A stretch of 64,000 nucleotides of DNA from NCBI GenBank assembly GCA_013433145.1, contig CM024169.1, positions 4,650,001-4,714,000 of the forward strand. The letters run 5' to 3'. This DNA is from Ascaris suum. Lineage: Eukaryota; Nematoda; Chromadorea; Rhabditida; Ascarididae. This document shows, one piece after another, positions 20,901 through 34,659 of the stretch. Numbering within the stretch: position 1 is the first letter of the stretch; each line of letters opens with the position of its first letter. The notes beneath the pieces were generated by a model. That model was given only the letters and a program-made list of their open reading frames with translations, was not told the origin of the DNA and made no database searches. A program made the position numbers and the translations under genes.

Positions 20901-23900
20901 AATGCCGTTACCTTCAAGCCTTTGCGGTTTATGTCAGAATCTACCGTTCGGCCGAAAATAGACGAAGGCGCACCAACACAGTCCTCATCCCCTCTGCTTT
21001 CCTAGCCTTCGAAAGTATTTCGACTTATTATTTTCGACACATTCTGCTCCCTTATAATCACTAATTTGTCTGTTGAGATGAGTGTTGAAAAAAAGCATGT
21101 TCAACGAGCGAAATTCAAAGTGGAGGGATGAAACTGCGTGAATGGTTCTAATTCAGTGACACGAAAATGATAAGCCTCAATGATCCTCTGGTTTCAATAC
21201 AAAAATGCCACAAAGCGCCGGAAAATTTACGATTTCAGGCAAATTTGTCATTAAAAAATTGTACATCCGATTTTTTTTCAGCGCTCATCTATCGGCTGGT
21301 CAATGTTCATTTACCGAAAAGTGAAAAATCAGTGCTCTCCCTTCACCCTTAATTAAGGGCAGGAAGCGAGCTTGCGCACTGGTGTTTCAAATCTACTAAG
21401 AGCTTCCTCAAAAAAAGGCATTATTTAAACCTTCTGTAACTTCCTGAGAAAAACCAGTATTGCTCGACTTGCTGTATCCCTCGTTTCCCATCTCTTGTAC
21501 ACCGTCTCTCAAATCTCACATCTACACCATAAAACGTCATTCAGATGGCATTTTAAACAACACTGATTCGAACAAAAGCGGATGCTCACATAACCTAGTG
21601 GACGGCTGTTGAGCCAACGTAGTGGTGAATAATGCTTGCCGGACCACCATTCATTGAGGGAACCTCTGAAGAAAATAAGCAGAACTTACACAGTTGTGCC
21701 CTTGAATACTTACAGTTTACGGTCTGTTTTTCGCATCCTGTCCCTTGAATACTGGCGGAAAAGTTAAAGTTATTGCATGACCTACTAGCCTCACCACTAT
21801 TCTCATTATACCCCCAGAAACCTTCCATCTCACCCTTCACATAAAGAATAGGTAAGCAAAAATCTTAAAAACGGAAAAAGCGGCTGTCCGACGTCTCCCT
21901 CCTATGCAACCTCGTCGGTTTTTATTTGAGAATGCACAGTAACCAGTTGTCGCACTGAAGTATTTGCGTTATATATGAAGCCGCATTGCGATAAGTGTGT
22001 GTGTGTGTATGTGTTTCTGTTTGTCGAGTGTGATTGTTGATTCTTTCATTCATAATGCATGTGTATCTTTAATATTTAGAATTGAATGAATGACCTAAAT
22101 TGCTTAAAAAACAAAAAAAACTCCTACTAAATTGAAAAACATTTTTTGAGAAGAAAAAGATTTCAACTGTGAAAATCTCTTCGAAAAAGATTGCGTCTTT
22201 CATGCATTTAAACAAAATTCTGCAGACCATTTCTATAGTCAGATGAATATCCATTTTGTTCAGTTAAATGTATCCTTTTCCTCCATGTGAAATGTCCCTA
22301 GAAGAAGGAATCAGAAAGCAAAACAATATAGCTAGAATAATGTTGAAGCACTGCGGTGTGTGTATGTTTGTGTGTTAAAGCGCTGTAGCAATTCTCGAGT
22401 GATGAATGCTCGGTGACTAAGGGAACTACCACCTTCCTCAGTCAATCTGACGCTCTTGTCAGCCGTCAACGTGAAACAATTACGCTAATGGATGCACATT
22501 TGTGGGGAACGCTTGCAGCATGGCAAACGCTCATTCACTTACGCCCATCCCAATGAGCGTTGCTTCTTCAACCTGACATCTCGACGAATCCAAAATTTCC
22601 CCTTTTTTTGCTGTGTCTAATTTCCTTCTTTTTCCATCTCTCTGATTCTTCCAGCGGATATTTCTCTTTCCATCTAACTGTATCCTTTTCTTTTATCTGA
22701 TTTACCGCTCCATTTAATTTTGCCTTCTTCTGTTGAACAATTTTTTACTATCTAATCCTATTCCTTTCCTTCCTACGCCATGTTGGTTTTATTTTTCCTT
22801 CCTTTCTGGAGTGTAAAGTATCGCAATCCTCGCTATTTAAGAACGCTTTCGTGAGATACACATACTAAAATGGTATCACTCAACATCTAATGTCAAGACA
22901 CTCACGTTTGCGCTGAAGGACCTTTTTTACACTTACTAGTAATTTATAGTAACTGCAAGAAATGTTCACTGTATAAACTCATGAATGGTGTGATGCAAAC
23001 TCCTTAGCAATCAACGGACTTTCTGCCGGTAATGACCTTGAACTACCAAGGTATATGACAAACACTGGTTCTTTCACTAACAAATTACCTGTGTGTTCAC
23101 TGAAGTTTTGAATGTAACTCACCAACAATGAATCGCATTCGATCTTTTTAAGCATTTTAGGTGCATATGCGCTCGTAAGCAATCGACCTGCGTACTTTAG
23201 CCATAAAATGCGCGTATATCAAAAAAGCAAGCGAACCTTATCGAAAGTGTTTGAAGCGAGCGGAAGCAAAAACGCTTGCCCTAGCTGAGCGCATCTTATA
23301 TGACCATGTGTTGCAAGCGTGCGAGAAAGAAGCTTTTCATTGCCCTCGAGACGTTGTGGAATTAGTGATACGGATCTTTGATGGTCATCCAAAAGGAAGA
23401 CGATACAGACTGCCATAGGCATGCAGCTATGCTTGCACACAAAGAAACTATAAAAGCAGCTAATCAACCGTACTGAAGAGCTTTTCCGTGAACGCGAGTG
23501 GTTTTTGAGCTTGTGCGCAACCGATGCTTTAGAATTGTTCGGGGTTTCATTGCATTCACTCAACTAACACTGGTCATAGCGTACAAACTGCTCGGAGTTT
23601 CTCGCTATTTCAATTAGCTGCAAAATTCATCAGCATCTTACAATAATGCATGGGCGAGGGATATTGCTCTCAGTAGGTTGTTAATTATTCACAGTGATAA
23701 TATAGGTGGAATGGACGGACATACTCAGGATATAACTACAGCAGACAGGTAATACTGCAAAATAATTAGAAACAACACCGCCAATAAGCACCTTCAACAC
23801 AAGTGTCAGAAGAAAAGGCTAGTGAGTCATATACAAAAATTTTCACTATGCTGATAATGAAAAATAATATATGATCACCGTACTTTGGTGGTGCATCGCA

Positions 23901-26900
23901 TAAAGATGATGGCAGCAACAGTGATGAAGATAATAATCTGAAGTGAGGACGAGGCAATGGACTTACCTACAGCAAGGATATGTGACCCGAGAATGAAAAA
24001 TTATATGGTAAGTGGGTTCGAGTGTGCGAACGGTTTCGTTCATCACTCATTGTATCGTATGGAGAGAGTGAATTTGAATGTCATCATTCAGATTCGTTAT
24101 TCGTTATTGCTGTAACCTTTTTCAAACGTACTTCAAATGACGAGTCTTCTTCAAGAAACATTCATTGAATGAAAGATTAGACATAAAATTTTGATGAATT
24201 CTTCATTCATTATTTTCATCTCCGGGATGCTCTCAGGTCTTTTCAGTTGTTTCTCATTTATGCTCAGAGGCAATGGAATTTGGGATAGATGACTCCACAG
24301 TTCTCCGACTTGTCCCTTCAAGCCCAGAATGTCCACAACTCGCTCAACTGCTTCGTTCATTCTGTCGATTGCTTTCCCTTATAATGTACTTTGAATTCAT
24401 TGCACGCACGTCTAGTTCATGTGCGTTATTCATACTTTTCTAGGTAACTAATTAGAATTCAACTTATATTATTTATATTTGTCCATTTCTGCTGACGTTA
24501 ATAAATATTTGTCCATTTCTGCTGACGTTAGTTTTTGCATGACACACAAACGAACACAGTATATCCTGCTAATATGTGCACATAGATGCGTGCACTATGG
24601 CAAACGATTAATTAGAAGTTTCAAAAGAAGCGCGGCACTCGAGCAGTCCCCATTGATGCCCACATCCGCCCCGACTGCTTATTTCATTTGCCGCATCTCC
24701 AGCTCGTGCCAATAAAAAAAACCTTATATCGACAATTAAAAGAAAACAAGTGCAGAGGTGTGCCAGAGCACGATATACACTTTTGCATTCCCCTCATCCA
24801 GTCAAGGGAAATTAAAACGCAGGATAATGCCTGCATATTTTCATTGGTCTTACCACTCGTAAAAATCTACCACGGAAGATTCACTGTTTTGCCACCTGAT
24901 TGGCGTAAAATTAAATTCTAATAGATCTAAAACGCATGCAGTTTTTGATATCTTTGCATATCAATGGATTCTTCTGACAAGTTTCCTAACTCCAGCTTTA
25001 ATAGTTTGCAAACCTATATATAAAGACAAGGCATTTTTAGTCTAATAGTAATTTGCAGATCAGCACAAAGATAGACGAACAGACGCATATATATAGGCAC
25101 AGACAAGGCACCCCAACAAGGCATTTTTGCAAAGCAAACCTGCAAAAGCACATCATAACGAAAATACCTCTCATGGCATGCATCCCCACGCAACCGATCG
25201 GTCGTAAAAGTTCTTAGGCAGAGAAATCGTTTTTGGACTGCAACAGACGAGCCAGAATAAATTGATTCGCAAATCCCGCCCATTATTAATTATCAATGAA
25301 GACCTTTGGCCCATAGCCGATGAAGACCTACACCCAGTGAAAACGTTTCTAAAAAATGAGGTGTGTGCACAAATCTGCTTTAGCAAATATCACATATACG
25401 TTCAAATGAATGCATTTGTTCTAATTAACTGGTCATCCAGTTAAGCAGCGACCGATGGGACGAATCTGATTAGGTATGCAAATGCTGACTTCAACAAATT
25501 GATTAGTGCTGGAACAAAGCACAGCCTAAACGCCAATCAAGGTATGAAAAAGAAGCGAATGGAAGGAGGTGAACACGCACACATGCACAGAACAATTTGC
25601 GTATTTGACTGAAATTCATTCATTCACTCGTTTTGGTTGCGAAATCTGCCAAAGATAATAACTGCGCTTATTGCAGTGTTTGTGAGCTCCGTTCATTTTT
25701 GACATGTTCTTACCACTGACTGGTGAAAATGATAATTGACTGAAACGCAAATGAGGACCAAAAATCAGCCGAGGACATGAGTTATCCATCGGATTTCAAA
25801 ACATCACTTTTTGTAACTCATTCACGAGTTGAAATTACAGCATAGACGTATGCGCACACCTGCTTCACATGGCATATGATAACGCCAAGATAAAGGTTTG
25901 AAGAAAATGCGTGAAACAGCACAAAATAAAGTCTTTCAGTTACAGGAAACGTGGCAGGGAGTGAAGTACCAATTGCTGGCTCGGATGACAGAGTTAGAGA
26001 AATCGTATTTAGTGTCTATCATGCTGGCATGCATTTTTGTTCACTCGTGCCTGCCCGAAGTACAAAATTTAATACTCCTTCTATGCCACCGATTGACGGC
26101 CTATACAAATACCGTCCAAGGAGTAAAGTTGGTCTGCTTCGAGCCGATCAGATGTCACATTCAGAAAGGAGGCTGACGGAAGACCACCGCTGACAGTTTC
26201 CTGCTTCCAGAAACTTATCAGATATTCATCTCTGCTTGCTATGTTCATCAGCTGATGTGGCTTAAACATGGTAATAACGACCAACCGTCGGTCGGCTTCC
26301 ACCACGAATGCATTAGGAACAGTGGCGGAATTTCACTAACCTTACCGACCGCTGCCACCTAGGGACCACGTACTACCGAAAATGCAATCAAAATCGTTGG
26401 TCCGTTTCCGCTGCATGTGGTTGTTTTCAAAGCAGATTTATCACTTGCCACAGTTGCCGGAAGCGTCGCGGGTTCTCATCAGCAAAAATTCCTTCGATGG
26501 CCTTCTCTATTTCAGACAGTTGTAACCCATTCAGGAGTCGACCAACTTCAACGAAGCTGTTTAGAGGGAACAGTCTTTGAGTGAAAATTACAGTCGATCT
26601 AACTTTACCGATGCAATATTCCTTGTTCACAAGTTGAAATTATCACACGTACAGAGAGCACACATACGAATATACGAACACGCAGAATGACGTCATCGCA
26701 ACCTTTTTTTTGCAGAAACTGCATAAATGGCAGTCGCCCTCACAACAAACAAATGGCCACGCAGCTGCCATGGTGTTTCGGTTCAGAGGAAAAAAATGAA
26801 AGAAGGAGACCTGCATACGAGCGACAACAATCGGTAGCGAAAGGAGAAGCGCAGTGAGCCAGGTGAACGCAATCCAACATTTACATCTCGTCAGTGTTTG

Positions 26901-29900
26901 CTCCGCTTCGTAGCTGAAATATACGATATTACCGCTCGTGGGACTGGAATTGCACACTAGTGATATCCGCTCAAAACGAAAGCTTTGCCTTTGATAGGGT
27001 ATAACGGGTTAAATAAGTAAATCTGGAAGAAGCAAGCCTAAACAAATTCTACACATACGGCGCAATAAAAGATTATTGAGGATTTAAAGTGAGATCGTAA
27101 GAAATTGAATCAAAATATCGCGCCTTAATATCCTTCCACCGTTGTGATGTTTGCCACTGAGGCAATTTCACAGAGAAGAAAGCACAGAGATTCTACTGTT
27201 GCAATATGCAATTCTAACAAATTGTCATATATGCATGAATCTTTCTAAATCTCACCCCTCCCCTCATTCCCTACGAAAATCCTAAGAGTGAACACTGTAG
27301 GTGCGAATGTCGACTGACTCATGAATTCGGCCATGGTGTATACACGAAACTAGGGTTGGCATCTTCGTTCGCTTATCGTCACAAACTTACGAGGGAGATC
27401 AACCTCCCGCAACCAGCAGAATTCTTTCTATGGCCAGACCAACTCGTTCTCTGTCAGAGTTTCTTCATCGTTTCCTTCCGGCAAACACGCCCAAATAACA
27501 AAAGCATGTCGATGAAACTTCTTACTGAGCATTTTTTGAATCATTCATAGGTTCAAAACAGATCCCGCACAGCTCATAGCTCAAAACAGTACGTCAGCTC
27601 CCAGCATAAGCAAGAATGCGTTCCGGATTTGGAGCACAAAACTGCCATCATCACGTTGCATTCAAGGGAAAATTCCATGAAGTGCGGAGGGACATCCTAG
27701 CGCTCTCTCTAGATAGAGAGGAAAATGAGGGGAGGAGGATACTTCATTGTCATTATTCCCTTTCCTCGTCAAATCAGACCAAACAAAACCATATGTTTAT
27801 TTGTACTGATAAAACCGACTTTGGGAATCTCGACTCACGTCGTAAAAATAATCAATGTTCGCTGACTCATTCACATCCAAATATTCTGCGTCCTGTACCT
27901 TTCATTTCCTTCTCTCCATCTGTGCTACCCACTATCTGACTATCATATCAATTTTCCTGAGCTTATGTAAATCTGCATTAAGAAAGCACATTATCGCAAG
28001 ATGAAAGCTACAGGTATTGCCTGTCCATCTGTCTGTTTGCAACTTCTTCCAACTCGGAAACAGTTTGAGGCAGAGCAACGGAATCTGATAATGTGCAGCG
28101 GATCCCACAGAACAACTTTTAAGTCGGTCCGTTCATTTCGAAGGCGCTTTAGAGAATTAAAAATGAAAAATGCCCGAAATATGCGCGCGAGAGTGTATTC
28201 ATAAACTGTTGAATTACAAAAAAACGTGAGAAAAATCAAACCTTCATAGAAGACTTGTAAGAAAGATCAGCTCCGTTGAAGTACTGACGCACTGTTACGC
28301 TAATTTAATTATCCACTGACAATTCATGAAATCGGTTGATTTCATCAAAGTTCTCGAAGGAAAAGGACGTATTAACGAAAAAAGTTACCGCTGCGGCTTC
28401 ATAAGCGCCGCATAACGGTCGACGCCAATCCATGCGAACGTGTAGACAGTATTGGCGAACAGTACCACTTCCAGGTAGACGGAACATTTACACAGCAACG
28501 AATTGTCTCCCATAAAGTGCCAGTCGGGTGCCAATGCACTGTACATGCTCGTAGGCACGATTAATACCGAACATACCAGATCGACCGCAGATAATGAAAC
28601 CTCAACATGTTATAATTTTCGTGCCGACCAAAAAAATCCTTTGTAGCAGTCTCTTCTAGGTCTCCGATTCAGATTTAGAACATTCGAAATGTGAGACCCT
28701 GCCTCGCTGACATGAGAAGTCGGAACATTTGCCTTCTGAAAGCGAGCTGATTCCCAACTGTTTTGAAAATACGGATAAGCGTTGAGAAAGAGAGGTTTCT
28801 GGAGGAAAAAAAATACACCTCCATGGCTTGTAAGACGAAGTTTTCAAATGTTGGCGACTCCCCGAGGAAGTTTTCAGTTCTAATGTTTCTTTTTTCTGCC
28901 CATCACGTGCATGAAAGTCGTTCTGGGAAAACACACGATCCTTCGACTGGCATGAAATGATTCTCGATGGCAATTTTGCATAGATGAAAGGCAAGAAAAG
29001 CAGAAAAGCAAAATTTCCTCTACATCCTAATTGAATATCCTTAACGAATCGAACATGCTTGGTTTTTTCATGATGTTCTAAACACTTCTCCACACAATAT
29101 CCCCCTCCTATAGGTAAATCTAGTAATTCTATTACCTACTATAAATTATCAAAGTGAGCCGCGTCAAACTAATAACGGTTTGATTAAGCCCAGAAGGAAT
29201 GGCTGAGAAATATCGAAACCGGAATCAATTATTATGAATAATATGTGAAAGTGGATTCCGGATGCAGTTTCGCAAGAGGCCTTCTTATCACCGTGTTTCA
29301 CAATAAGCGACCTCATTGTCCCGCAGTGGAACAGTTCTTTCACAAATCGCGAACATTTTACTGTGGACATGTCATTTTGTTTCGTTTTACACCTCAATCG
29401 TTGATGTCACCATATTATATGAGCAGGCATGTTGCTGCTGCATTCTCAGAAACAGCTCTCGGGACCGGCGAAAATGGCACTGCCTAATTTGGCGGTTTGC
29501 GTTCAGCTTGCGCGTGAATTTCGTTGCATCATGACTGCGAGCAACCGAGAGCGCCGACTGCTTTAATGCGCTCGAATTGTTTCCTCAACAGCGCTATTAT
29601 ATACACCCAATGAACGCTTCGTTCTTTCTTCAAACCAAAATCGTTCAATGCCTAAATAATTGCACTCGCCGACGCGCACAATACTCAATCCTCTAATGCA
29701 ATGGAATTGCGCTTTTACGAATTTAAAAAGCCCATTATGATGCGTTATGACGGGATAGCCTTTACGCACGGCCACTTGTGGACGACAGTTTCAACTTCGA
29801 GAACACTGTTCAGAGTGATCCAACTGAAGCAATTATGAAATTGTCTAAAAATTTGCATGCATTTTACGTTCAGTCAAAACAAATTTCACAAGCAGTATGG

Positions 29901-32900
29901 TCGAAATATATGGAAAATTGTTTGAAAAGATCTGAAATGATGTGTAATTTTGCAGTTCCGTTCGTTAGATCAAGAAATTCCTCAGGTGAACACAAACAGC
30001 GAAGAATGAGCGATAACAAGATCATGTTTTAAGCGAACCGATCGCTCACATAAATCTTCTGCAAGAAGTTCTTCTTCCCAACACTACGTGACTGTAGGAA
30101 GGGGGTCCAGTCGATGTGAAATGCAATCTGATCGTTTGTACAATGCACGCAGATTTAAAAGCACATGTAAGGATTTCTATCTCGTTTCGAAATCGATCGA
30201 TCAACTTGAACGTTGCTGTGGTGGTCGTGTTTTGGTGTAGAGTAATATGCCACTCTAGGTTCACTAGCGGAAACTCTCAAAAAGGTGGATACAGACATAA
30301 GCACATGTGCAACCAATACTCGGCAGTTAGACGCTTCGATAATGCAAGAATGCAAAAGCGCATAACAAAGATCATATAGAGAAGATCAGACGAGCATTCC
30401 GTTCGGTTGCGACATAAGTGCATCACCACTGTGCACGTTCTATTATTCGTTGATAATTTACGGCACCGTTCGGGCTTATGAACGATGCTCCAAAAGGAAT
30501 ATCATACGAACTCCTACGGAGCTCTTCTCCTTTCGTTCAAGACACAAAATGTCATTTGCTGCAAGTACAGGTGAATTTGTATTTTTAAGCGAACATAAAA
30601 CCATTCATGCACTATTGAGTATTTTATTTACATTACATTTGGCACAGCGGACGCTCTTAATGTTCTGAAAAAAATTCCACCAGAAAAATTCGCCTCTTTT
30701 CCTTTTTTGTTCGTCCCCAGTCTTCCCCCTCCCTCTCCCTCCCCACCGTACTAAAATCTATAAAAATTTATTCCATGGCATTAATTAGAGGATGCTCGCT
30801 GCATGGATGTGGCAGATATGGGTCGCTAAGTGCACAATGGCGATCTTTTTACGTATGCAGACTAAGAGGGAAAAACAGTCGGAAGCAGCTCTGGATTATA
30901 ATGGACAACGAAACGATCACTCCATAGAGCATCTGATGCAATTTCTGTAACTTTATTTCCCATTAAATTTGCCACCTACTATAACTATAGCCAGTAAACT
31001 AGATCATTTGTGCACAGCTCTCATTTATTTTAAGCGTTTTCGTTCACTTTCCACAGCTTCAAAATCTGTCCACTCTGAGTTCGCCTAGCTATTGAAAGGT
31101 GCGAGCGATTGGCCTGCGAGGAGACTGTAGGATGTTGACTCTGTCGATCGAATCTTATCCTTATAATTCTCTTGTACCGTGAGCTCAGTCTATTACAAGC
31201 GATTCACGAACGCCTAAAAACGACGACTGCAGCGCGAATGACTGCGACAAAAAAGAAGAACAGTGTTGCGACATTTACGGGAGGGAACTTCCACAGCCAA
31301 AATTTTCAATATCCAAAAATAACATTCAGCGTCAGGCCGTATTACTATAAAGTTTCGAGATGGCCTGGTAGGTTTGCACGCGAAAGCTACGACGCGGGTA
31401 GCCCTTCAAGTATTACACAGCAGTTGTCCGCTTAGGCAGCGAAGACATGCAGGTAGAAAAATGTGCACTCGCATATGAAGACGCTGCTAAAATCACACTC
31501 TACAATCCTATGGTATAATAGAGTTGCCGCTGCATTGGCTTTGCGATTTTCTATAGCATCGTCCGCAATATAAGCATGTGTAAGCGATTCTGTGTATGAA
31601 AACTAAAAACTGAGTAATAGAATTTCTTGAGTGTTTTCGGGTATAAATGCCCCACATCCCTTTGTAATCCTCGTCAACGACCTAGCCGATAGCCTATGTC
31701 TAATTCGAAGTGTTTGCTTTTCACGGATGACACTGAAGTACTTGTATCTACTTACAATTTCCAAGACGGCAATGATTCTACTGAGCATAGGTCAAATAAG
31801 TGCTATTCAGTTTTAGCTTCAAATGCAACGCTGCTCAGCAGATTCGTTCGGAACAATCCAGATATGGGCCGCTATCTAAGAACAGGAACTAACAACCTCA
31901 AATTTCATGATCATATCACAAACATTGCAAAAAAGAGAAACATGAAAGAACTTCTTATTTCGCGAGCACTTTCGTACTGTGACGTCTCCTGACGTAGTGG
32001 CAATGCGCCTCCCCCCTCACCCCCATTATTTAATCTTGATTGAGAGCGTTCCCTCCGTATAATGAGAACGCACAGTGGTGATGCAGTTGTTCACAGCAAT
32101 ATTCAGCGAAGCTTGTGCAGCGTTGTTTTTGTCGTAATTTTTATGGTGTGCAGCGTTGTCCGTGATTGATTACGGTTTTCACGAATTCTTTGCATTTGTT
32201 CCCACAGACGGACACATTCATTCATTCAATCAGCTAATTACTTCGAAACTGTTAGCACTAATTGACTCGATACCTTTAGAAAAATTTCCTTTCCTTGAAC
32301 ATAGTGACATAACATACGAAGCTGCACACTTCAGGAAGGACTCACTTCATTCTTCGAAAACTTCAAAAACGATGATCTCATCTCGCTCTCGGTAGGAACA
32401 ATTCCTTTCGGATATCATATTAACGAAACAAGTGCATTCTTTATGGTCCCGGATCTGTGTTACTGACCCTTCACTGTTGATCATTTTTGTCTTATGTTTC
32501 ATTATGCGTTTTTCTCATTTTGTACATTTTTTCGCAGGTTTCAATTTCTCCGATTGCAGTGTTCCTTCATGTATGCGTCTTATTTCTGTTTTGTTTGCAA
32601 TTCCCCACTCATCTCTTATGAGCGATATATTCGCTGTTATTTACATATATATACTAAATTCCGTTCATTGCCATTATTCCAAGTACTCAGTTTATTTGCT
32701 CTTTTGCACTAAAGGAGCTATGAAAAGGAAACATAAATCACCTAGAGAAATGAAGTCTCAAAATTAAATTATGAAGTTGAATAGGAGTTTTAAATATTAG
32801 GCACAATTTTTCTGTGCAAAAAGAATAAGAACAGCGAAGGGCTCAAATGAGATCTGAGAGGCATTAAACAGCGTTAGAGAGTAACAAAAGATATTTGATC

Positions 32901-33569
32901 TGCACATCTGCATTTTAATAAAATTTGCATAAGCAAGCCCCTCTTCGTTAAGTTTCGCAATTTATAAATAAAGCGCAGAATCGAAAAAAAAAAGTTGGCA
33001 TTAGGGAGTCAAACTTAATCATTAAATTTCGTCGCCACACTCTTCGGCACATAACGATTTCGCAAATGCATTTCAATCGAGAAAATTGGCTTGATTCTGC
33101 TCAGAATAATGGTTCTTTGAGCAACTCTGCAAATGCCACAAGAAGCATTTGCGACTGATGGCATCGTTTCATATCTATTCGATAAATGCTATTTTAAAGA
33201 CTCAGTGCAATTCCAATCGAGAGCGGTTTTCTGTTCATAGGGACTTTGTTCTCGGATTGGGTCAACTATTCGCGCGAAGTTTCCATTTTTTAACTGTCCT
33301 TCTATTCTTTCGTGTGGCTAAGGAAGCGACGCCAATAAAAGCTATCGAAAAGACTCTCTGCCTCTGACAATTGAAAGATAGATGTGGAACTAACGAAAAA
33401 GTTAACATACCATGTAATATCCGATGACGTCACGTAGTGCCTCATTACAAAGTGTTACAGTAATGGAAATAAGTGCCGAAAAGATGAGCAATAATCCAAC
33501 TGATAGGATAACAGCGGCCCTCGCGAGCGCCTCGGCCGTCAGCGTCGATGTGTCCACCATCGCCAACAT
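17630..33569 (-). CDS. Orphan rhodopsin-like (class A) GPCR, complete, five exons, 326 aa
   Basis: A seven-transmembrane receptor, expected at the plasma membrane and signalling through G proteins. Exons on the minus strand: 33411-33569, 28389-28600, 26811-26913, 20364-20519, 17630-17980. All junction phases agree. Landmarks: Asp60 (2.50), Cys90 (3.25) pairing with Cys168 in loop 2, Asp114-Arg115-Tyr116 (DRY), Trp142 (4.50), Pro189 (5.50), Trp239 and Pro241 in TM6. Odd points: TM7 has KLLIS (276-280) where NPxxY is expected, position 3.32 is Glu97, and position 1.50 aligns with Ala. The extracellular N-terminus is only about 16 residues. The loop phrasing (RYEAEQTLTRCKCW, ELCILDW) is clearly receptor-like, but I cannot name the ligand or ortholog. 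Large introns of 2.4, 6.3, 1.5 and 4.8 kb contain no recognised gene. Start chosen at the first ATG after an upstream in-frame TGA; an extra 5' exon cannot be excluded. Confidence 0.88.
20364..20519 (-). CDS. GPCR exon 4: loop 2 cysteine and TM5
   Basis: Acceptor CTTTTCAG, donor GTAAGT, phase 0 to 0, 52 codons. Loop 2 has ELCILDW, then TM5 with Pro189 and a Ser/Ala-rich cytoplasmic end. Confidence 0.88.
22590..22810 (+). repeat. Long polypyrimidine tract
   Basis: About 200 bases of T/C-rich sequence with loose recurrence of TTTCCATCT and CTTTTC-type words. It lies in the 6.3-kb intron of the receptor gene, where it reads as polypurine on the transcribed strand. Confidence 0.5.
24475..24530 (+). 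repeat. Perfect 26-bp tandem duplication, period 30
   Basis: The 26 bases ATATTTGTCCATTTCTGCTG... at 24475-24500 recur unchanged at 24505-24530, separated by four bases. It is a recent local duplication inside a receptor intron. Confidence 0.85.
26811..26913 (-). CDS. GPCR exon 3: loop i2 and TM4
   Basis: Acceptor TATTTCAG, phase 2 to 0, 34 whole codons. It encodes the basic loop and TM4 (KCWIAFTWLTALLLSLPIVV). The donor GTCTCC is non-consensus, and the next exon begins with the same bases, so the exact junction is slightly ambiguous. Confidence 0.85.
28389..28600 (-). CDS. GPCR exon 2: TM2, loop 1, TM3 and DRY motif
   Basis: Phase 0 to 2. It starts VSLSAVDLVC (TM2, Asp 2.50), has Trp in loop 1, the disulphide Cys in LLCKC, and ends GVDRYAALMKPQ. 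Donor GTAACT. The acceptor (ATGTTGAG) has no pyrimidine tract and is the weakest site of the gene. Confidence 0.85.
31631..31992 (+). mobile_element. Decayed non-LTR retrotransposon, reverse-transcriptase fragment
   Basis: One frame reads PFVILVNDLADSL, the usual block just before the catalytic site. A frameshift near 31700 leads to a second frame with LLFTDDTEVLVSTYNFQDG, where FTDD (31720-31731) stands for the (F/Y)xDD catalytic box, then LKFHDHITNIAKKRNMKEL, a typical block after the polymerase core. No 5' or 3' end, endonuclease or target duplication was found. It is inserted antisense in the first intron of the receptor gene and is inactive as read. Confidence 0.75.
33411..33569 (-). CDS. 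GPCR exon 1: N-terminus and TM1
   Basis: ATG at 33569, 53 codons, donor GTATGT, phase 0. TM1 covers roughly residues 17-42, followed by NEALRDVIGYYM, the usual loop 1 entry to TM2. A second ATG three codons in is an alternative start. Confidence 0.8.
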
Positions 33570-34481
33570 TCCGCACCTGACATCACTCTCCACTTCACTG
33601 CATCAAGTTGCAGTAAAATCAGTGCCACTTCTGTGATGTTAGTGATGCACTCTTCAGCGCAGTAGGATTTGTTACGTTAGAAAAAACAGAATACTTATTA
33701 AAATAACGAATAGAGATATAGTGAATCGTCTGAAGAGGTCAAGATAGACAGCCGTACACTCTCCTATTCTCATGTGGCGTGACCTTTTGCGAAATGTTAA
33801 ACTTTGCAACTTGTATCTAAGAAAAGAAACCTTGGCTAAAGGAAAGCCGCCAAAAGCGCTTATTCAACGTGGACAGGATGATCAATGAAGGACTCTTTTC
33901 TTAACACTAAGCACTTTTTGCCCTTTGCTCATCTACGGCTGTTGCAGCATGCCAGCCCATTCGTCTTCTCGATGTGCATATGTTAAAAGAACTTAGGGAA
34001 TGATCTAGTGCTGCCAGAGTTCATATCATTATGGATGTCGTAAGGATGCATAGTGAGACGGAACTGAATATTAGATGTCCAAGAAACTTATGTTGCAAGG
34101 TGGAATGGATTATTAAATATATCCTGCGGCAGGAAATATACCTGCTGCACCGTTCACAAAGAAACTGTGATAAGCAATGGAGCTAACTAGCGTGCATATG
34201 GATACAAGTGCTTAGCTATCTTGCCATATTCCCTCAAGATATGGCAACCATTCTTGACAGAAATGGCTTTTTTCGATGAAGAACTAGTCAGTGATATCCG
34301 AGAGTGTGAACAGCCTATGAAGATTTATCGTTTGTTGTGTCTCCAATTTTTGAAGTCTTTCGCTTGCGAAACCGTACTCACAAACGAGTCTTGATTTGCA
34401 TCTTTCTGCCATCAGTTGGGAGCGGGGTTTCGAAGAATTAAACTATCCTATCTAAATTCAGAATTGCTCTCTCCACCTTCT

Positions 34482-34497
34482 CCCCCCCCCCCCCCCC
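34482..34497 (+). repeat. Homopolymer, 16 C
   Basis: Uninterrupted C run within a pyrimidine-rich stretch. Length is prone to sequencing error. Confidence 0.9.
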
Positions 34498-34659
34498 ACT
34501 CCCCCTCCCTCTTCTCCTCATTTTTCCTCTCTTTTGACAGTTGTTCCCTGACTGGAAAGGTGAAAAAGAAGTTTCAAAGAAATTAAGGACGAAAGTGCCG
34601 CCATGTCAGTGAATCACAACTATCTTGGAACTGGTGCTCGCGAAACAGTACCTCTTCAC

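Noticed and set aside
24000..24040. Short minus-strand ATG frame ending beside a GTAAGT
   Set aside because: An in-frame TAG sits right before the donor and only 27 codons precede it.
26427..26630. Minus-strand 67-codon frame with coding-like composition in a receptor intron
   Set aside because: No recognised domain, no splice partners, and downstream frames are broken.
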